Shown: positions 55,488-64,000 of the stretch, in pieces
Layout of the letters: each line of letters opens with the position of its first letter
Position numbering within the stretch: position 1 is the first letter of the stretch
NCBI GenBank assembly: GCA_002345575.1
Contig: DDVX01000007.1
Location: forward strand, 62,001-126,000
Length of the DNA stretch: 64,000 nt
Direction of reading: 5' to 3'
Origin: Stutzerimonas stutzeri
GTDB lineage: Bacteria; Pseudomonadota; Gammaproteobacteria; Pseudomonadales; Pseudomonadaceae
The notes under the pieces: model-generated
What the model saw: the letters and a program-made list of their open reading frames with translations, nothing else
Databases searched by the model: none
Told to the model about the DNA's origin: nothing
Program-made: the position numbers and the translations under genes

Positions 55488-57866
55488 CTATTTCCTTAAC
55501 GTGGCGTTATACCTTTCTTCCAGGGAGGTAAGGATTTGCTGCATCGCACCGCTCACCTCATCGTCGTTTAGAGTGCGCGAAGGGTGCTGCCAGGTCAAGC
55601 CGACTGCCATACTTTTGCTAAGCGGATCAATACCTTTACCCTGATAAACGTCAAATAGCTTGAGGTCTGTCAGGTTATCACCCGCGGCTTCGCCGATGCA
55701 GGACAGCACATCGCCTGCAGCTACATTGATCGACACAAGAATCGCCAGATCGCGACGTACTTCAGGGAAGCGCGACAGTTCGTTGAAACGCGGTAGCCGC
55801 CCTTCACTGATTTCAGCCATCAGCAACTCGAACAGATACACCGGCTGGTCGATTCCCAGGCTAGCGGCCAGCTCAGGATGCAGACTACCGGCGTATCCGA
55901 CCAGACGCCCTTCCCGCTCGATTCGCGCTGTCTGCCCCGGATGTAGTGCGGGATGCTCAGCTGCGGTGAAGGTATAGGCTGAAGCATCACCAGCGTAGCC
56001 GAGTACGGCCTCGATATCGGCTTTCATGTCATGGAAATCGACCGCTTCGCGCCCATTACTCCAGGCTTCCGGCAGACGACTTCCGGTCACGACACCCGCG
56101 AGCATCGCTTCCTGCTTCAGCTCACAAAGCTGGCCGACGAAACGCAAACCGCTTTCGAACAGTCGGATCCGCGTCTGCTGACGGTTCAAGTTGTATTGCA
56201 GGGATTTGATCAGGCCCGGCCACAGGGTTGCCCGCATCGCGGCCATATCCGAGGAAATCGGGTTGGCCAATTGCAGCGGCTCAACGCCCGGGCTGAACAG
56301 CTCGAACAGCTTCGGATCGATGAAGCTATAAGTAATGGCTTCCTGGTAGCCACGCGCGACCAGCAGGCGACGCAACGCCGGAAGTTCTGCACGGGCTTCG
56401 GGGCTGGCTTCGGGCGCCAGGCGTGCCTGGGGGTAGCGCACTGGCAGGCGATCATAGCCATACAGCCGCCCCAGCTCTTCAATGAGGTCGACTTCAAGGC
56501 TGATATCGAAGCGATGGCTGGGTACGCTGACTTCCCAGCAACCTTGCGATTTCTCGACGACACCCAAGCCCAGCGCAGAGAGCAGCGAGACGACCTGCCC
56601 CGCCGGCATTTCCAGACCAAGCATCTGATCGATGCGTTCTGCACGCAATATAATCGGCGCGACATTGGGTAGATCAGCTTCGCTGGCGGCTTCTATCACC
56701 GGACCGGCACTACCCCCGACGATTTGCAGCAAGAGTGCGGTGGCCCGCTCCATGGCGCGACGAGCGAGCTGGGAATCCACACCACGCTCGTAGCGATGTG
56801 AGGCGTCGGTGTGCAGACCATAGGATCGTGCCTTGCCGGCCAGCGCAATGGTGTCGAAGAAGGCGCTCTCCAGAAACAGATCCTGCGTCGAAGCGCTCAC
56901 ACCACTATGCTCACCGCCCATAACACCCGCAATTGCGAGGGCGCGCTGGTGGTCGGCGATCACTAGCGTATCGGCACGCAGCGTAACTTCCTGGCCGTCG
57001 AGCAGGACTATTTTTTCCTGCTCTTCAGCCATCCGCACCCGAATGCCGCCCCGGATATCGGCAAGATCGAAGGCATGCAACGGCTGCCCCAGCTCGAGCA
57101 TCACATAGTTGGTGACGTCCACCACCGCATCGATGCTACGGATATCGGAGCGACGCAGGCGCTCGACCATCCACAGCGGCGTCGGACGCGACAGATCGAC
57201 ACCGCGAATCACACGGCCGAGATAACGCGGGCATGCTTTCGGCGCCAGCACTTCAAGCGGACGCACCTCGTCATGAGTGGCTGCTACGGGCGCGATATCG
57301 ACGGGTGCAACCTCCGCGGCGTAAATCGCCCCCACTTCGCGGGCAAGCCCGGCGATAGACAGGCAGTCACCCCGGTTCGGCGTCAGGCCGATTTCGATGC
57401 TCGCATCGTCCAGCCCTAGGTATTCGCGCAGATCGCTGCCCACCGGAGCATCCGCCGCCAGCTCCATAAGCCCGCTGTCATCGGTGCCGATCTGCAGCTC
57501 GGTTTCCGAGCACAACATGCCATTGGACTCGACGCCACGCAGCTTGGCCTTCTTGATCTTGAAATCGTCCGGCAGCTTCGCGCCGATCATGGCGAAAGGA
57601 ATTTTCAGGCCGGGGCGCACATTAGCCGCGCCACAGACCACCTGAAAGGTTTCGCTGCCATTGCTGACTTGGCACACGCGCAGCTTGTCGGCATCAGGAT
57701 GTTGCTCGGTGCTCAGCACCTCGCCTACCACTACGCTGCTGAACTCACCGGCAACCGGAGTCACAGCGTCCACTTCCAGCCCAACCATCGACAGGCGCGC
57801 CACAAGCTCCTCGCGGGAAACCTGTGGATTGACCCAAGTACGCAACCACTGTTCGCTGAATTTCAT
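55488..57866 (-). CDS. pheT: Phenylalanyl-tRNA synthetase beta subunit
   Basis: 792 residues. N-terminal tRNA/EMAP-like domain (near 40-150), B3/B4 editing region, B5 DNA-binding-like domain, catalytic-like core and C-terminal anticodon-binding FDX-ACB domain (SRFPEVRRDLAILV near 700). Pairs with PheS as alpha2-beta2 to charge tRNA-Phe and edit mischarged Tyr. It begins 36 bp after pheS. Confidence 0.98.
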   Translation of the reverse strand: MKFSEQWLRTWVNPQVSREELVARLSMVGLEVDAVTPVAGEFSSVVVGEVLSTEQHPDADKLRVCQVSNGSETFQVVCGAANVRPGLKIPFAMIGAKLPDDFKIKKAKLRGVESNGMLCSETELQIGTDDSGLMELAADAPVGSDLREYLGLDDASIEIGLTPNRGDCLSIAGLAREVGAIYAAEVAPVDIAPVAATHDEVRPLEVLAPKACPRYLGRVIRGVDLSRPTPLWMVERLRRSDIRSIDAVVDVTNYVMLELGQPLHAFDLADIRGGIRVRMAEEQEKIVLLDGQEVTLRADTLVIADHQRALAIAGVMGGEHSGVSASTQDLFLESAFFDTIALAGKARSYGLHTDASHRYERGVDSQLARRAMERATALLLQIVGGSAGPVIEAASEADLPNVAPIILRAERIDQMLGLEMPAGQVVSLLSALGLGVVEKSQGCWEVSVPSHRFDISLEVDLIEELGRLYGYDRLPVRYPQARLAPEASPEARAELPALRRLLVARGYQEAITYSFIDPKLFELFSPGVEPLQLANPISSDMAAMRATLWPGLIKSLQYNLNRQQTRIRLFESGLRFVGQLCELKQEAMLAGVVTGSRLPEAWSNGREAVDFHDMKADIEAVLGYAGDASAYTFTAAEHPALHPGQTARIEREGRLVGYAGSLHPELAASLGIDQPVYLFELLMAEISEGRLPRFNELSRFPEVRRDLAILVSINVAAGDVLSCIGEAAGDNLTDLKLFDVYQGKGIDPLSKSMAVGLTWQHPSRTLNDDEVSGAMQQILTSLEERYNATLRK

Positions 57867-57902
57867 CCTGCTCTCCCAAAGATGTCTTGACTAAACCTGG
57901 AC

Positions 57903-58919
57903 CTAGCGAAACTGCGCCAGGAATCTCAAGTCGTTATCGAAGAACAGGCGCAAATCATTGACGCCATAACGCAACATAGCCAGCCGCTCGGCTCCCATGC
58001 CGAAGGCAAAACCCTGGTATTTTTCCGGATCGATACCAGACATGCGCAGCACATTCGGATGCACCATGCCGCAGCCCATCACCTCTAGCCAGCCAGTCTG
58101 CTTGCACACCCGACAACCTTTGCCACTGCACATCACACACTGCATGTCCACTTCAGCCGAGGGCTCGGTGAAAGGGAAGAATGACGGTCGGAAACGAACG
58201 CCCAGCGGCTTCTCGAAGAACACCCGCAGGAATTGCTCGATAGTGCCTTTCAGGTCCGCGAAACTGATGTCTTCGTCGATCAGCAGGCCTTCGACCTGAT
58301 GAAACATCGGGGAATGGGTGATATCCGAATCGCAGCGATAGACCCGCCCCGGACAGACGATGCGGATCGGCGGCTGTTGCGACTCCATGGTGCGTACCTG
58401 TACCGGTGAGGTGTGGGTACGCAGCAGCATGCGGGCATCGAAATAGAAAGTGTCGTGCATCGCACGTGCAGGATGATGCCCCGGAATATTCAGCGCCTCG
58501 AAGTTATGGTAGTCGTCTTCGACTTCCGGGCCTTCGGCAACGCTGTAGCCGATATGGCTGAAAAACTGCTCGATCCGCTCAAGCGTACGAGTAACCGGAT
58601 GCAGGCCACCGCTGGTTTCGCCACGACCGGGCAAAGTTACGTCGATGCGCTCGGCAGCAAGCCTGGCGCTCAGCGCCGCCTGCTCGAGCAGGGCCTTCTT
58701 CGCATTCAGCTCATCCTGCACACGACCTTTGGCCGCATTGATCAGGGCGCCGGCCTTCGGCCGCTCTTCGGCCGACAGTTTGCCCAGCGTCTGCATGACC
58801 TGGGTCAGCTCGCCTTTCTTGCCGAGGTATTGGACCCTGATCTGCTCCAGGGCGTTGATGTCTTGGCTATGTTGCACCGCCTCAAGCGCTTGCGAGACCA
58901 GTGCATCCAGGTTTTCCAT
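57903..58919 (-). CDS. pheS: Phenylalanyl-tRNA synthetase alpha subunit
   Basis: 338 residues from ATG 58919 (MENLDALVSQALEAVQ); upstream frame is non-conserved. N-terminal coiled coil, then class II motifs: motif 2 around the GRVYRCDSDITHSP segment and motif 3 GFAFGMGAERLAMLRYG. The catalytic subunit of PheRS. A strong hairpin with T-run lies between rplT and pheS and may attenuate transcription. Confidence 0.98.
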   Translation of the reverse strand: MENLDALVSQALEAVQHSQDINALEQIRVQYLGKKGELTQVMQTLGKLSAEERPKAGALINAAKGRVQDELNAKKALLEQAALSARLAAERIDVTLPGRGETSGGLHPVTRTLERIEQFFSHIGYSVAEGPEVEDDYHNFEALNIPGHHPARAMHDTFYFDARMLLRTHTSPVQVRTMESQQPPIRIVCPGRVYRCDSDITHSPMFHQVEGLLIDEDISFADLKGTIEQFLRVFFEKPLGVRFRPSFFPFTEPSAEVDMQCVMCSGKGCRVCKQTGWLEVMGCGMVHPNVLRMSGIDPEKYQGFAFGMGAERLAMLRYGVNDLRLFFDNDLRFLAQFR

Positions 58920-59016
58920 GTACAACCTCCAGAGGTTCTTGCAGAACCGCACCTAGCGGCAGCAGCCTGAGCCGCGGCGCCACGTGCACTTTTGCAAAGG
59001 CCCCTTCAGATACAAA

Positions 59017-59047
59017 ATAGGGGAAGAGCACAAGGCTCTTCCCCTAT
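59017..59047 (-). terminator. Terminator or attenuator between rplT and pheS
   Basis: 13-bp perfect stem ATAGGGGAAGAGC/GCTCTTCCCCTAT with a 5-nt loop, then TTTTG on the minus strand. pheST is attenuated in E. coli; no Phe-rich leader peptide was seen here. Confidence 0.75.
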
Positions 59048-59089
59048 CGGTGACGCTACGAACCCGAAGATTCGAGATTATCGATGGGC

Positions 59090-59446
59090 TTAGGCCAGAG
59101 AAGCTTTAGCTTTTTCGACAATCGCAGCAAAAGCTGCTTTTTCACTCACTGCCAACTCGGCCAGAACCTTGCGGTCGATCTCGATGGCCGCTTTTTTCAG
59201 GCCAGCGATCAAACGGCTGTAGGACAGACCGTTTACACGCGCACCGGCGTTGATACGAGCGATCCACAGAGCGCGGAACTGACGCTTGCGCTGACGGCGG
59301 TCACGGTAGGCATATTGGCCAGCCTTGATTACCGCCTGCTTGGCAACACGGAACACGCGCGAACGAGCGCCGTAGTAGCCTTTGGCGAGTTTCAGAATTT
59401 TCTTGTGACGGCGACGAGCGACGACGCCACGCTTAACACGAGCCAT
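59090..59446 (-). CDS. rplT: 50S ribosomal protein L20
   Basis: 118 residues, standard. Basic N-terminal extension MARVKRGVVARRRHKKILKL and conserved GYYGARSRVFRVA. It binds 23S rRNA early in 50S assembly and in many bacteria represses its own operon. 25 bp after rpmI. Confidence 0.99.
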   Translation of the reverse strand: MARVKRGVVARRRHKKILKLAKGYYGARSRVFRVAKQAVIKAGQYAYRDRRQRKRQFRALWIARINAGARVNGLSYSRLIAGLKKAAIEIDRKVLAELAVSEKAAFAAIVEKAKASLA

Positions 59447-59471
59447 GAGTTATTCCTCTATTCTTGACCGA

Positions 59472-59666
59472 TTAACGTACGCGCAGCATGCGCGCTACTT
59501 TTGCGTTGTCAGACGGGTGCATCAAAGATGTACCACGCAGCTGACGCTTACGCTTGGTAGACATTTTGGTCAGAATGTGGCTTTTGAAAGCGTGCTTGTG
59601 CTTGAAGCCATTAGCCGTCTTCTTGAAGCGCTTTGCAGCACCACTTTTAGTCTTCATCTTTGGCAT
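59472..59666 (-). CDS. rpmI: 50S ribosomal protein L35
   Basis: 64 residues, standard (MPKMKTKSGAAKRFKKTANG). Encoded between infC and rplT in the conserved translation operon. Confidence 0.99.
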   Translation of the reverse strand: MPKMKTKSGAAKRFKKTANGFKHKHAFKSHILTKMSTKRKRQLRGTSLMHPSDNAKVARMLRVR

Positions 59667-59728
59667 GTTCGGTACTCCACATTGTGGGTGATTACAAATA
59701 ACCGCAAGGCCTGCCAGTGCCCTGGTGG

Positions 59729-60277
59729 TTACTTTTTCTTCTTGGGAGCGATGACCATGATCAGCTGGCGTCCTTCCATCTTCGGATGCTGTTCGACCGA
59801 ACCGTATTCTGCCAGGTCAGCCTCGACCCGCTTCAACAGTTCCATCCCCAGCTCCTGATGGGCCATCTCACGACCGCGGAATCTCAACGACACCTTGGCC
59901 CTGTCCCCTTCATTTAGGAAACGCATCAGGTTGCGTAGCTTAACCTGATAGTCCCCTTCTTCCGTCCCTGGACGAAACTTTACTTCTTTGACTTGAATTT
60001 GCTTCTGGTTCTTTTTCGCCGCGGCAACCTGCTTCTTTTTCTCGAAGAGGTGCTTGCCGTAATCCATCACTCGACATACAGGAGGTGATGCATCGGCGGA
60101 AATCTCCACCAGATCCAGCTTCGCTTCTTCAGCGATACGAAGCGCTTCATCAATCGAGACGATGCCAACCTGCTCGCCATCAGCACCAATCAAACGGACC
60201 TCACGAGCCGAGATATTCTCGTTGATCGGGGCCTTGGGTGCAGCTCGTTTATCCTGTCTCATATCACGCTTAATAAT
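59729..60277 (-). CDS. infC: Translation initiation factor IF-3, non-AUG start
   Basis: About 182 residues. It contains the N-domain (INENISAREVRLIGADGEQV), linker (YGKHLFEKKKQ) and C-domain ending VIAPKKKK. The first ATG in frame is at 60262, but the family N-terminus extends some residues further (P. aeruginosa-type MTIKRE before MRQDK). Codons ATC-ATT-ATT-AAG-CGT-GAT precede that ATG, and GGAG from the end of thrS lies 5 bp before the ATT at 60277. A rare AUU or AUC start is the known basis of IF-3 autoregulation. The thrS stop is immediately upstream. Confidence 0.93.
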   Translation of the reverse strand: MIKRDMRQDKRAAPKAPINENISAREVRLIGADGEQVGIVSIDEALRIAEEAKLDLVEISADASPPVCRVMDYGKHLFEKKKQVAAAKKNQKQIQVKEVKFRPGTEEGDYQVKLRNLMRFLNEGDRAKVSLRFRGREMAHQELGMELLKRVEADLAEYGSVEQHPKMEGRQLIMVIAPKKKK

Positions 60278-60279
60278 GA

Positions 60280-62202
60280 TTACTCCAATTCTTGGCGACC
60301 ACGCCGGGAAACCGCTTGTGCGAGCAACCGGGCGAAGTCATCCAGGGGCATGGAGCCCAGATCGGTTCCTTCACGGGTGCGCACAGCAACGGATCGTGTC
60401 TCGACTTCCCGATCTCCGATAACCAGAAGATAGGGAACCTTGAGCAAGGTATGCTCGCGGATTTTAAAGCCGATCTTTTCGTTTCTCAAGTCGGACTTGG
60501 CACGGAAGCCATTCTGATTGAGAGTTTTCTCCACTTCGGTCGCGAAATCTGCCTGCTTATCGGTGATATTCATCACCATCGCCTGGGTCGGTGCCAACCA
60601 AGCCGGGAACGCTCCTTCGTAATGCTCGATGAGAATTCCGATGAAGCGCTCGAACGAACCCAGAATCGCACGGTGCAACATGACCGGATGCTGGCGATCG
60701 TTATTCTCGCTAACGTATTCGGCACCCAGACGGATCGGCAGGTTGAAGTCCAGCTGCAGCGTGCCGCATTGCCAGACACGACCCAGACAGTCTTTCAACG
60801 AGAACTCGATCTTTGGCCCATAAAAAGCGCCTTCGCCCGGCTGCAGCTCATAAGGAAGCCCCGCACTGTCGAGCGCTGACGCCAGAGCGGCCTCGGCGCG
60901 ATCCCACAAGTCATCGGAGCCAACACGCTTCTCTGGACGAGTGGACAGTTTCAGCTCGATATCTTCAAAGCCGAAGTCGGCATACACCGCCTGCGTCAGG
61001 CGGATGAAATCAGCCGACTCAGACTGCATCTGCTCTTCGGTGCAGAAGATGTGCGCGTCGTCCTGGGTGAAGCCACGCACGCGCATGATGCCGTGCAACG
61101 CGCCAGAGGGCTCGTTGCGATGGCAGGCGCCGAACTCAGCCAGGCGCAGCGGCAGCTCGCGATAACTCTTCAGGCCTTGGTTGTATACCTGCACATGGCA
61201 TGGGCAGTTCATCGGCTTGATCGCGTAGTCGCGATTTTCCGATTCGGTGGTGAACATGTTTTCTGCGTAGTTAGCCCAGTGCCCGGATTTTTCCCAAAGC
61301 ACACGATCAACAACCTGTGGCGTGCGAATTTCCTGATAGCCATTCTCACGCTGCACCTGACGCATGTACTGCTCGAGCACCTGATAGAGCGTCCAGCCAT
61401 TCGGGTGCCAGAAAACCATACCCGGCGCCTCTTCCTGGGCATGAAACAGCCCCAAACGCTTACCGATCTTGCGGTGGTCGCGCTTTTCGGCTTCCTCGAT
61501 GCGCTGGATATAGGCCGCCAGCTGCTTCTTGTCGGCCCAAGCGGTGCCGTAAATACGCTGCAACTGCTCGTTCTTCGCGTCCCCGCGCCAGTAGGCACCA
61601 GAGAATTTGGTCAGCTTGAACGATTTGAGAAAGCGCGTATTGGGCACGTGCGGCCCGCGGCACATATCGATGTATTCTTCGTGGTAATACAGACCCATGG
61701 CCTGCTCGTCCGGCATGTCCTCGATCAGACGCAGCTTGTACTCCTCGCCACGCGCCTGAAATACCTCGATGACCTCGGCCCGCGGGGTGACCTTCTTGAT
61801 CACGTCATATTCGGTGTCGATCAGCGCTTTCATGCGCTGTTCGATGGCGACCATGTCTTCAGGCGTAAAAGGCCGCTCGAAGGCGATGTCGTAATAAAAG
61901 CCTTCGGCAATCACCGGGCCAATGACCATTTTCGCCGTCGGATAGAGCTGCTTGACTGCATGCCCGACCAAGTGAGCACAAGAGTGGCGAATAATCTCCA
62001 GCCCCTCTTCATCTTTGGACGTAATGATTTGCAGGGTTGCGTCGTTATCGATCAGGTCGCAAGCATCAACCAGGCGACCGTCAACTTTGCCGGCGATGGT
62101 TGCCTTGGCAAGACCAGCGCCAATGGATTGTGCCACTTCAGCAACGGAAACTGGATGATCGAACGAACGCTGACTGCCGTCAGGAAGAGTAATGATGGGC
62201 AT
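60280..62202 (-). CDS. thrS: Threonyl-tRNA synthetase
   Basis: 640 residues from ATG 62202, preceded by GAGGAG; 11 further upstream codons are non-conserved. TGS domain at the N-terminus (MPIITLPDGSQRSF), editing domain with HSCAHLVGHA, class II catalytic core (motif 2 in FGACHRNEPSGALHGIMRVR) and anticodon-binding domain. Charges tRNA-Thr. First gene of the thrS-infC-rpmI-rplT group. Confidence 0.98.
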   Translation of the reverse strand: MPIITLPDGSQRSFDHPVSVAEVAQSIGAGLAKATIAGKVDGRLVDACDLIDNDATLQIITSKDEEGLEIIRHSCAHLVGHAVKQLYPTAKMVIGPVIAEGFYYDIAFERPFTPEDMVAIEQRMKALIDTEYDVIKKVTPRAEVIEVFQARGEEYKLRLIEDMPDEQAMGLYYHEEYIDMCRGPHVPNTRFLKSFKLTKFSGAYWRGDAKNEQLQRIYGTAWADKKQLAAYIQRIEEAEKRDHRKIGKRLGLFHAQEEAPGMVFWHPNGWTLYQVLEQYMRQVQRENGYQEIRTPQVVDRVLWEKSGHWANYAENMFTTESENRDYAIKPMNCPCHVQVYNQGLKSYRELPLRLAEFGACHRNEPSGALHGIMRVRGFTQDDAHIFCTEEQMQSESADFIRLTQAVYADFGFEDIELKLSTRPEKRVGSDDLWDRAEAALASALDSAGLPYELQPGEGAFYGPKIEFSLKDCLGRVWQCGTLQLDFNLPIRLGAEYVSENNDRQHPVMLHRAILGSFERFIGILIEHYEGAFPAWLAPTQAMVMNITDKQADFATEVEKTLNQNGFRAKSDLRNEKIGFKIREHTLLKVPYLLVIGDREVETRSVAVRTREGTDLGSMPLDDFARLLAQAVSRRGRQELE

Positions 62203-62381
62203 GGCGCCTCCTCTCCTAGTGGTGACCCCTACCAAAGGTCACGTGGGTTGGGATGAGCCAGGAAAGCGATTCGCTGGTTGCTCTGCCGCACAATGGCAGT
62301 AGCCCTAAGGCCGACCGATGCGAATCGAAGTCACTGGAAGATAAACGAAACTAAATGCCTGACCCGCATAAGTCGAGCAAT

Positions 62382-62409
62382 AAAAAAGGGCCGCTAGCGC
62401 GACCCTTTT
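62382..62409 (-). terminator. Terminator after tRNA-Val
   Basis: Minus-strand stem GGGTCGC/GCGGCCC (one T-G pair) with a 4-nt loop, followed by six T. Confidence 0.8.
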
Positions 62410-62418
62410 CTCGGAATT

Positions 62419-62494
62419 TGGTAGGCACAATTGGATTCGAACCAACGACCCCCACCATGTCAAGGTGGTGCTCTAACCAACTGAGCTATGTGCC
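62419..62494 (-). tRNA. tRNA-Val (anticodon GAC)
   Basis: 76 nt including CCA. D arm AGCTCAGTTGGTTAGAGC, anticodon stem CACCT-loop TTGACAT-GTGGG giving GAC (one non-canonical pair at the stem end), T loop GTTCGAATC. Lies upstream of thrS on the same strand with its own terminator. Confidence 0.93.
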
Positions 62495-62596
62495 TCCGAT
62501 GGACGCGCATTGTATAGATCCGCATAACAGCGTCAAGCTTTTTTTTCGCTAAGCCACTGATATCTGTGATTTTTGAAAACCTCAGGTAAGGGAGGT

Positions 62597-62633
62597 GCTA
62601 TCCCTATGGTGCGAGTTCGTCCATAGGGATAGC
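62597..62633. repeat. 13-bp perfect inverted repeat upstream of the PuuB-like gene
   Basis: GCTATCCCTATGG and CCATAGGGATAGC separated by 11 bp, ending 34 bp before the oxidase ATG. No T-run follows on either strand, so an operator or mRNA structure is more likely than a terminator. Confidence 0.7.
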
Positions 62634-62667
62634 ATCGCGTCAAATATTCAGAACAGGGGTTAACGAA

Positions 62668-63951
62668 ATGCCGCACACGCCCTATCCCGATTCCTACTAC
62701 GCGGCCTCCGCGAACCCTGCGCCGAGTCGTGCACCCCTGAACGAAGCCATCGAAACGGATGTCTGCGTGATCGGCGCCGGTTACACAGGGCTTTCTACGG
62801 CGCTCTTCCTTCTGGAACAGGGCTTTCGTGTTGTAGTTCTGGAAGCTGCGAGAGTCGGCTTCGGCGCTTCGGGTCGTAACGGTGGGCAGATTGTTAACAG
62901 TTACAGCCGCGATATCGACACCGTCGAGCGTAGTGCCAGCCCGGACGCTGCTCGACTGATTGGCGCGATGGCATTCGAGGGCGGGCGGATCATTCGCGAG
63001 CGAGTCGCGCGCTATGGCATCGACTGCGATCTCAAGAACGGCGGTGTATTTGCGGCCTTCAATAGCCGACAGCTGCTCCATCTCGAAACCCAGAAGGCAC
63101 TCTGGGAACGCTACGGCTATAACCAACTGGAAATGCTCGACCACGAAGGCATCCGGAATGTCGTGGCCTGTGAGCGCTACAGCGGCGGAATGCTGGATCA
63201 CGGCGGCGGGCACATCCACCCGCTCAACCTTGCCCTGGGTGAAGCGGCGGCGGTGGAATCCCTTGGCGGCAGTTTGTACGAGCAAAGCCCCGCGATTCGT
63301 ATCGAACGAGGTGAAACCCCTTGCGTGCACACCGCCAATGGCCAAGTAAGCGCGAAATTCATAGTCGTTGCGGGCAACGCCTATCTTGGCGGCCTGGTGC
63401 CTGAGCTCGCCGCTAAATCCATGCCCTGCGGAACCCAGGTCATCGCCACGGAGCCGCTAAGCGATGGGCTCGCCGCCGGCCTGCTACCACAGGATTACTG
63501 CGTTGAGGATTGCAACTATCTGCTCGATTACTATCGCCTCTCGGCAGATAAACGCCTGATCTATGGCGGCGGCGTAGTCTACGGCGCACGCGACCCCGCG
63601 GATATCGATTCGATTATTCGCGCGAAAATGCTCAAGACCTTTCCGCAATTGCATGACGTTCGAACGGAGTTCGCCTGGACCGGCAACTTCCTGCTGACGC
63701 TATCGCGCATGCCGCAAGTCGGGAGGATCGGGAACAACATCTACTACTCACAAGGCTGTAGCGGACACGGGGTCACTTATACCCATCTGGCCGGCAAAAT
63801 CATCGCCGAGGCCTTACGCGGCCAGGCTGAGCGCTTTGACGCCTTCGCCGGCTTGCCGCACTACCCGTTCCCCGGAGGACAACGCTTCAGCGCACCTCTG
63901 AGCGCATTAGGTGCGCTGTATTACAGCCTGCGCGACAGAATAGGCTTCTGA
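62668..63951 (+). CDS. puuB: FAD-dependent oxidase, gamma-glutamylputrescine oxidase-like
   Basis: 427 residues of the DAO family. FAD-binding VIGAGYTGLSTALFLLEQG at 34-52, then FGASGRNGGQI near 71, and a C-terminal GCSGHGVTYTHLAGKIIAE segment that completes the FAD site. Closest family from memory is PuuB, which oxidises gamma-glutamylputrescine in polyamine breakdown; related enzymes act on other amines, so the symbol is tentative. No other puu gene is in the window. It is divergent from tRNA-Val and preceded by the inverted repeat. Confidence 0.8.
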   Translation: MPHTPYPDSYYAASANPAPSRAPLNEAIETDVCVIGAGYTGLSTALFLLEQGFRVVVLEAARVGFGASGRNGGQIVNSYSRDIDTVERSASPDAARLIGAMAFEGGRIIRERVARYGIDCDLKNGGVFAAFNSRQLLHLETQKALWERYGYNQLEMLDHEGIRNVVACERYSGGMLDHGGGHIHPLNLALGEAAAVESLGGSLYEQSPAIRIERGETPCVHTANGQVSAKFIVVAGNAYLGGLVPELAAKSMPCGTQVIATEPLSDGLAAGLLPQDYCVEDCNYLLDYYRLSADKRLIYGGGVVYGARDPADIDSIIRAKMLKTFPQLHDVRTEFAWTGNFLLTLSRMPQVGRIGNNIYYSQGCSGHGVTYTHLAGKIIAEALRGQAERFDAFAGLPHYPFPGGQRFSAPLSALGALYYSLRDRIGF

Positions 63952-64000
63952 TCAATCTTTTGGGCAAGAGGGAAGAGGTCCACAGGCAGCCCCTTGCTCG

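Noticed and set aside
61051..62256. 401-codon open frame on the plus strand opposite thrS
   Set aside because: Shadow frame; thrS is a certain gene with conserved motifs throughout.

Overview
The window looks like a chromosome segment of a Pseudomonas stutzeri-type gammaproteobacterium (Stutzerimonas/Pseudomonas). The evidence is protein-level resemblance and gene order: rnhA-methyltransferase-gloB-mltD, the yej operon with fabI, tig-clpP-clpX-lon-hupB-ppiD, and thrS-infC-rpmI-rplT-pheS-pheT-ihfA-merR-tRNA-Pro are typical pseudomonad neighbourhoods. No rRNA or other formal taxonomic marker is present, so the genus is an inference.

Left end (1-8.97 kb) is an accessory block. On the minus strand, a two-HTH regulator precedes a four-gene cassette: an SNF2-type helicase with a PLD-like N-terminus, a DUF4391-type protein, a type III (beta-class) DNA methyltransferase (Mod), and a type III restriction subunit (Res, running off the left edge). 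Spacing of 12-14 bp and a TAATG overlap indicate one operon, probably anti-phage defence. On the plus strand are small orphan proteins and a broken small ORF.

Core region A (8.97-30 kb): rnhA, a SAM methyltransferase, gloB, mltD, a peptide ABC importer (two tandem solute-binding proteins, yejB, yejE, yejF), fabI, and then the minus-strand protein quality-control block tig, clpP, clpX, lon, hupB, ppiD. Promoters or terminators are recognisable for several of these.

Accessory region B (30-41.4 kb): an orphan cbb3 oxidase subunit ccoN, a decayed IS3-family transposase, then a plus-strand series: NodB-type polysaccharide deacetylase, CHASE3 hybrid histidine kinase, single-domain response regulator, YaiO-type outer-membrane barrel, membrane-anchored HEAT-repeat protein and processive family-2 glycosyltransferase. 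The last five are tightly packed, mostly overlapping. It reads as a signal-controlled exopolysaccharide synthesis and export system.

Accessory region C (41.4-54.6 kb): a small cytochrome c under a near-consensus Anr/Dnr (FNR-type) box, followed by a periplasmic type II DMSO-reductase-family molybdoenzyme operon in the order alpha, beta, delta (TorD-like chaperone), gamma (haem b). Downstream lie an unusual Mrp/Nbp35-like P-loop ATPase with an N-terminal cysteine motif and a 14-repeat beta-propeller protein. The substrate is unknown. This six-gene set is the strongest candidate for an undescribed system. It is followed by an internally deleted IS3-family element with intact ends and a 3-bp target duplication, and by a superfamily 1 helicase/nuclease gene broken by two frameshifts.

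Core region B (54.6-64 kb): tRNA-Pro(GGG), a MerR-type regulator, ihfA, pheT, pheS, rplT, rpmI, infC (non-AUG start), thrS, tRNA-Val(GAC), and on the plus strand a PuuB-like flavoprotein oxidase preceded by a 13-bp perfect inverted repeat.
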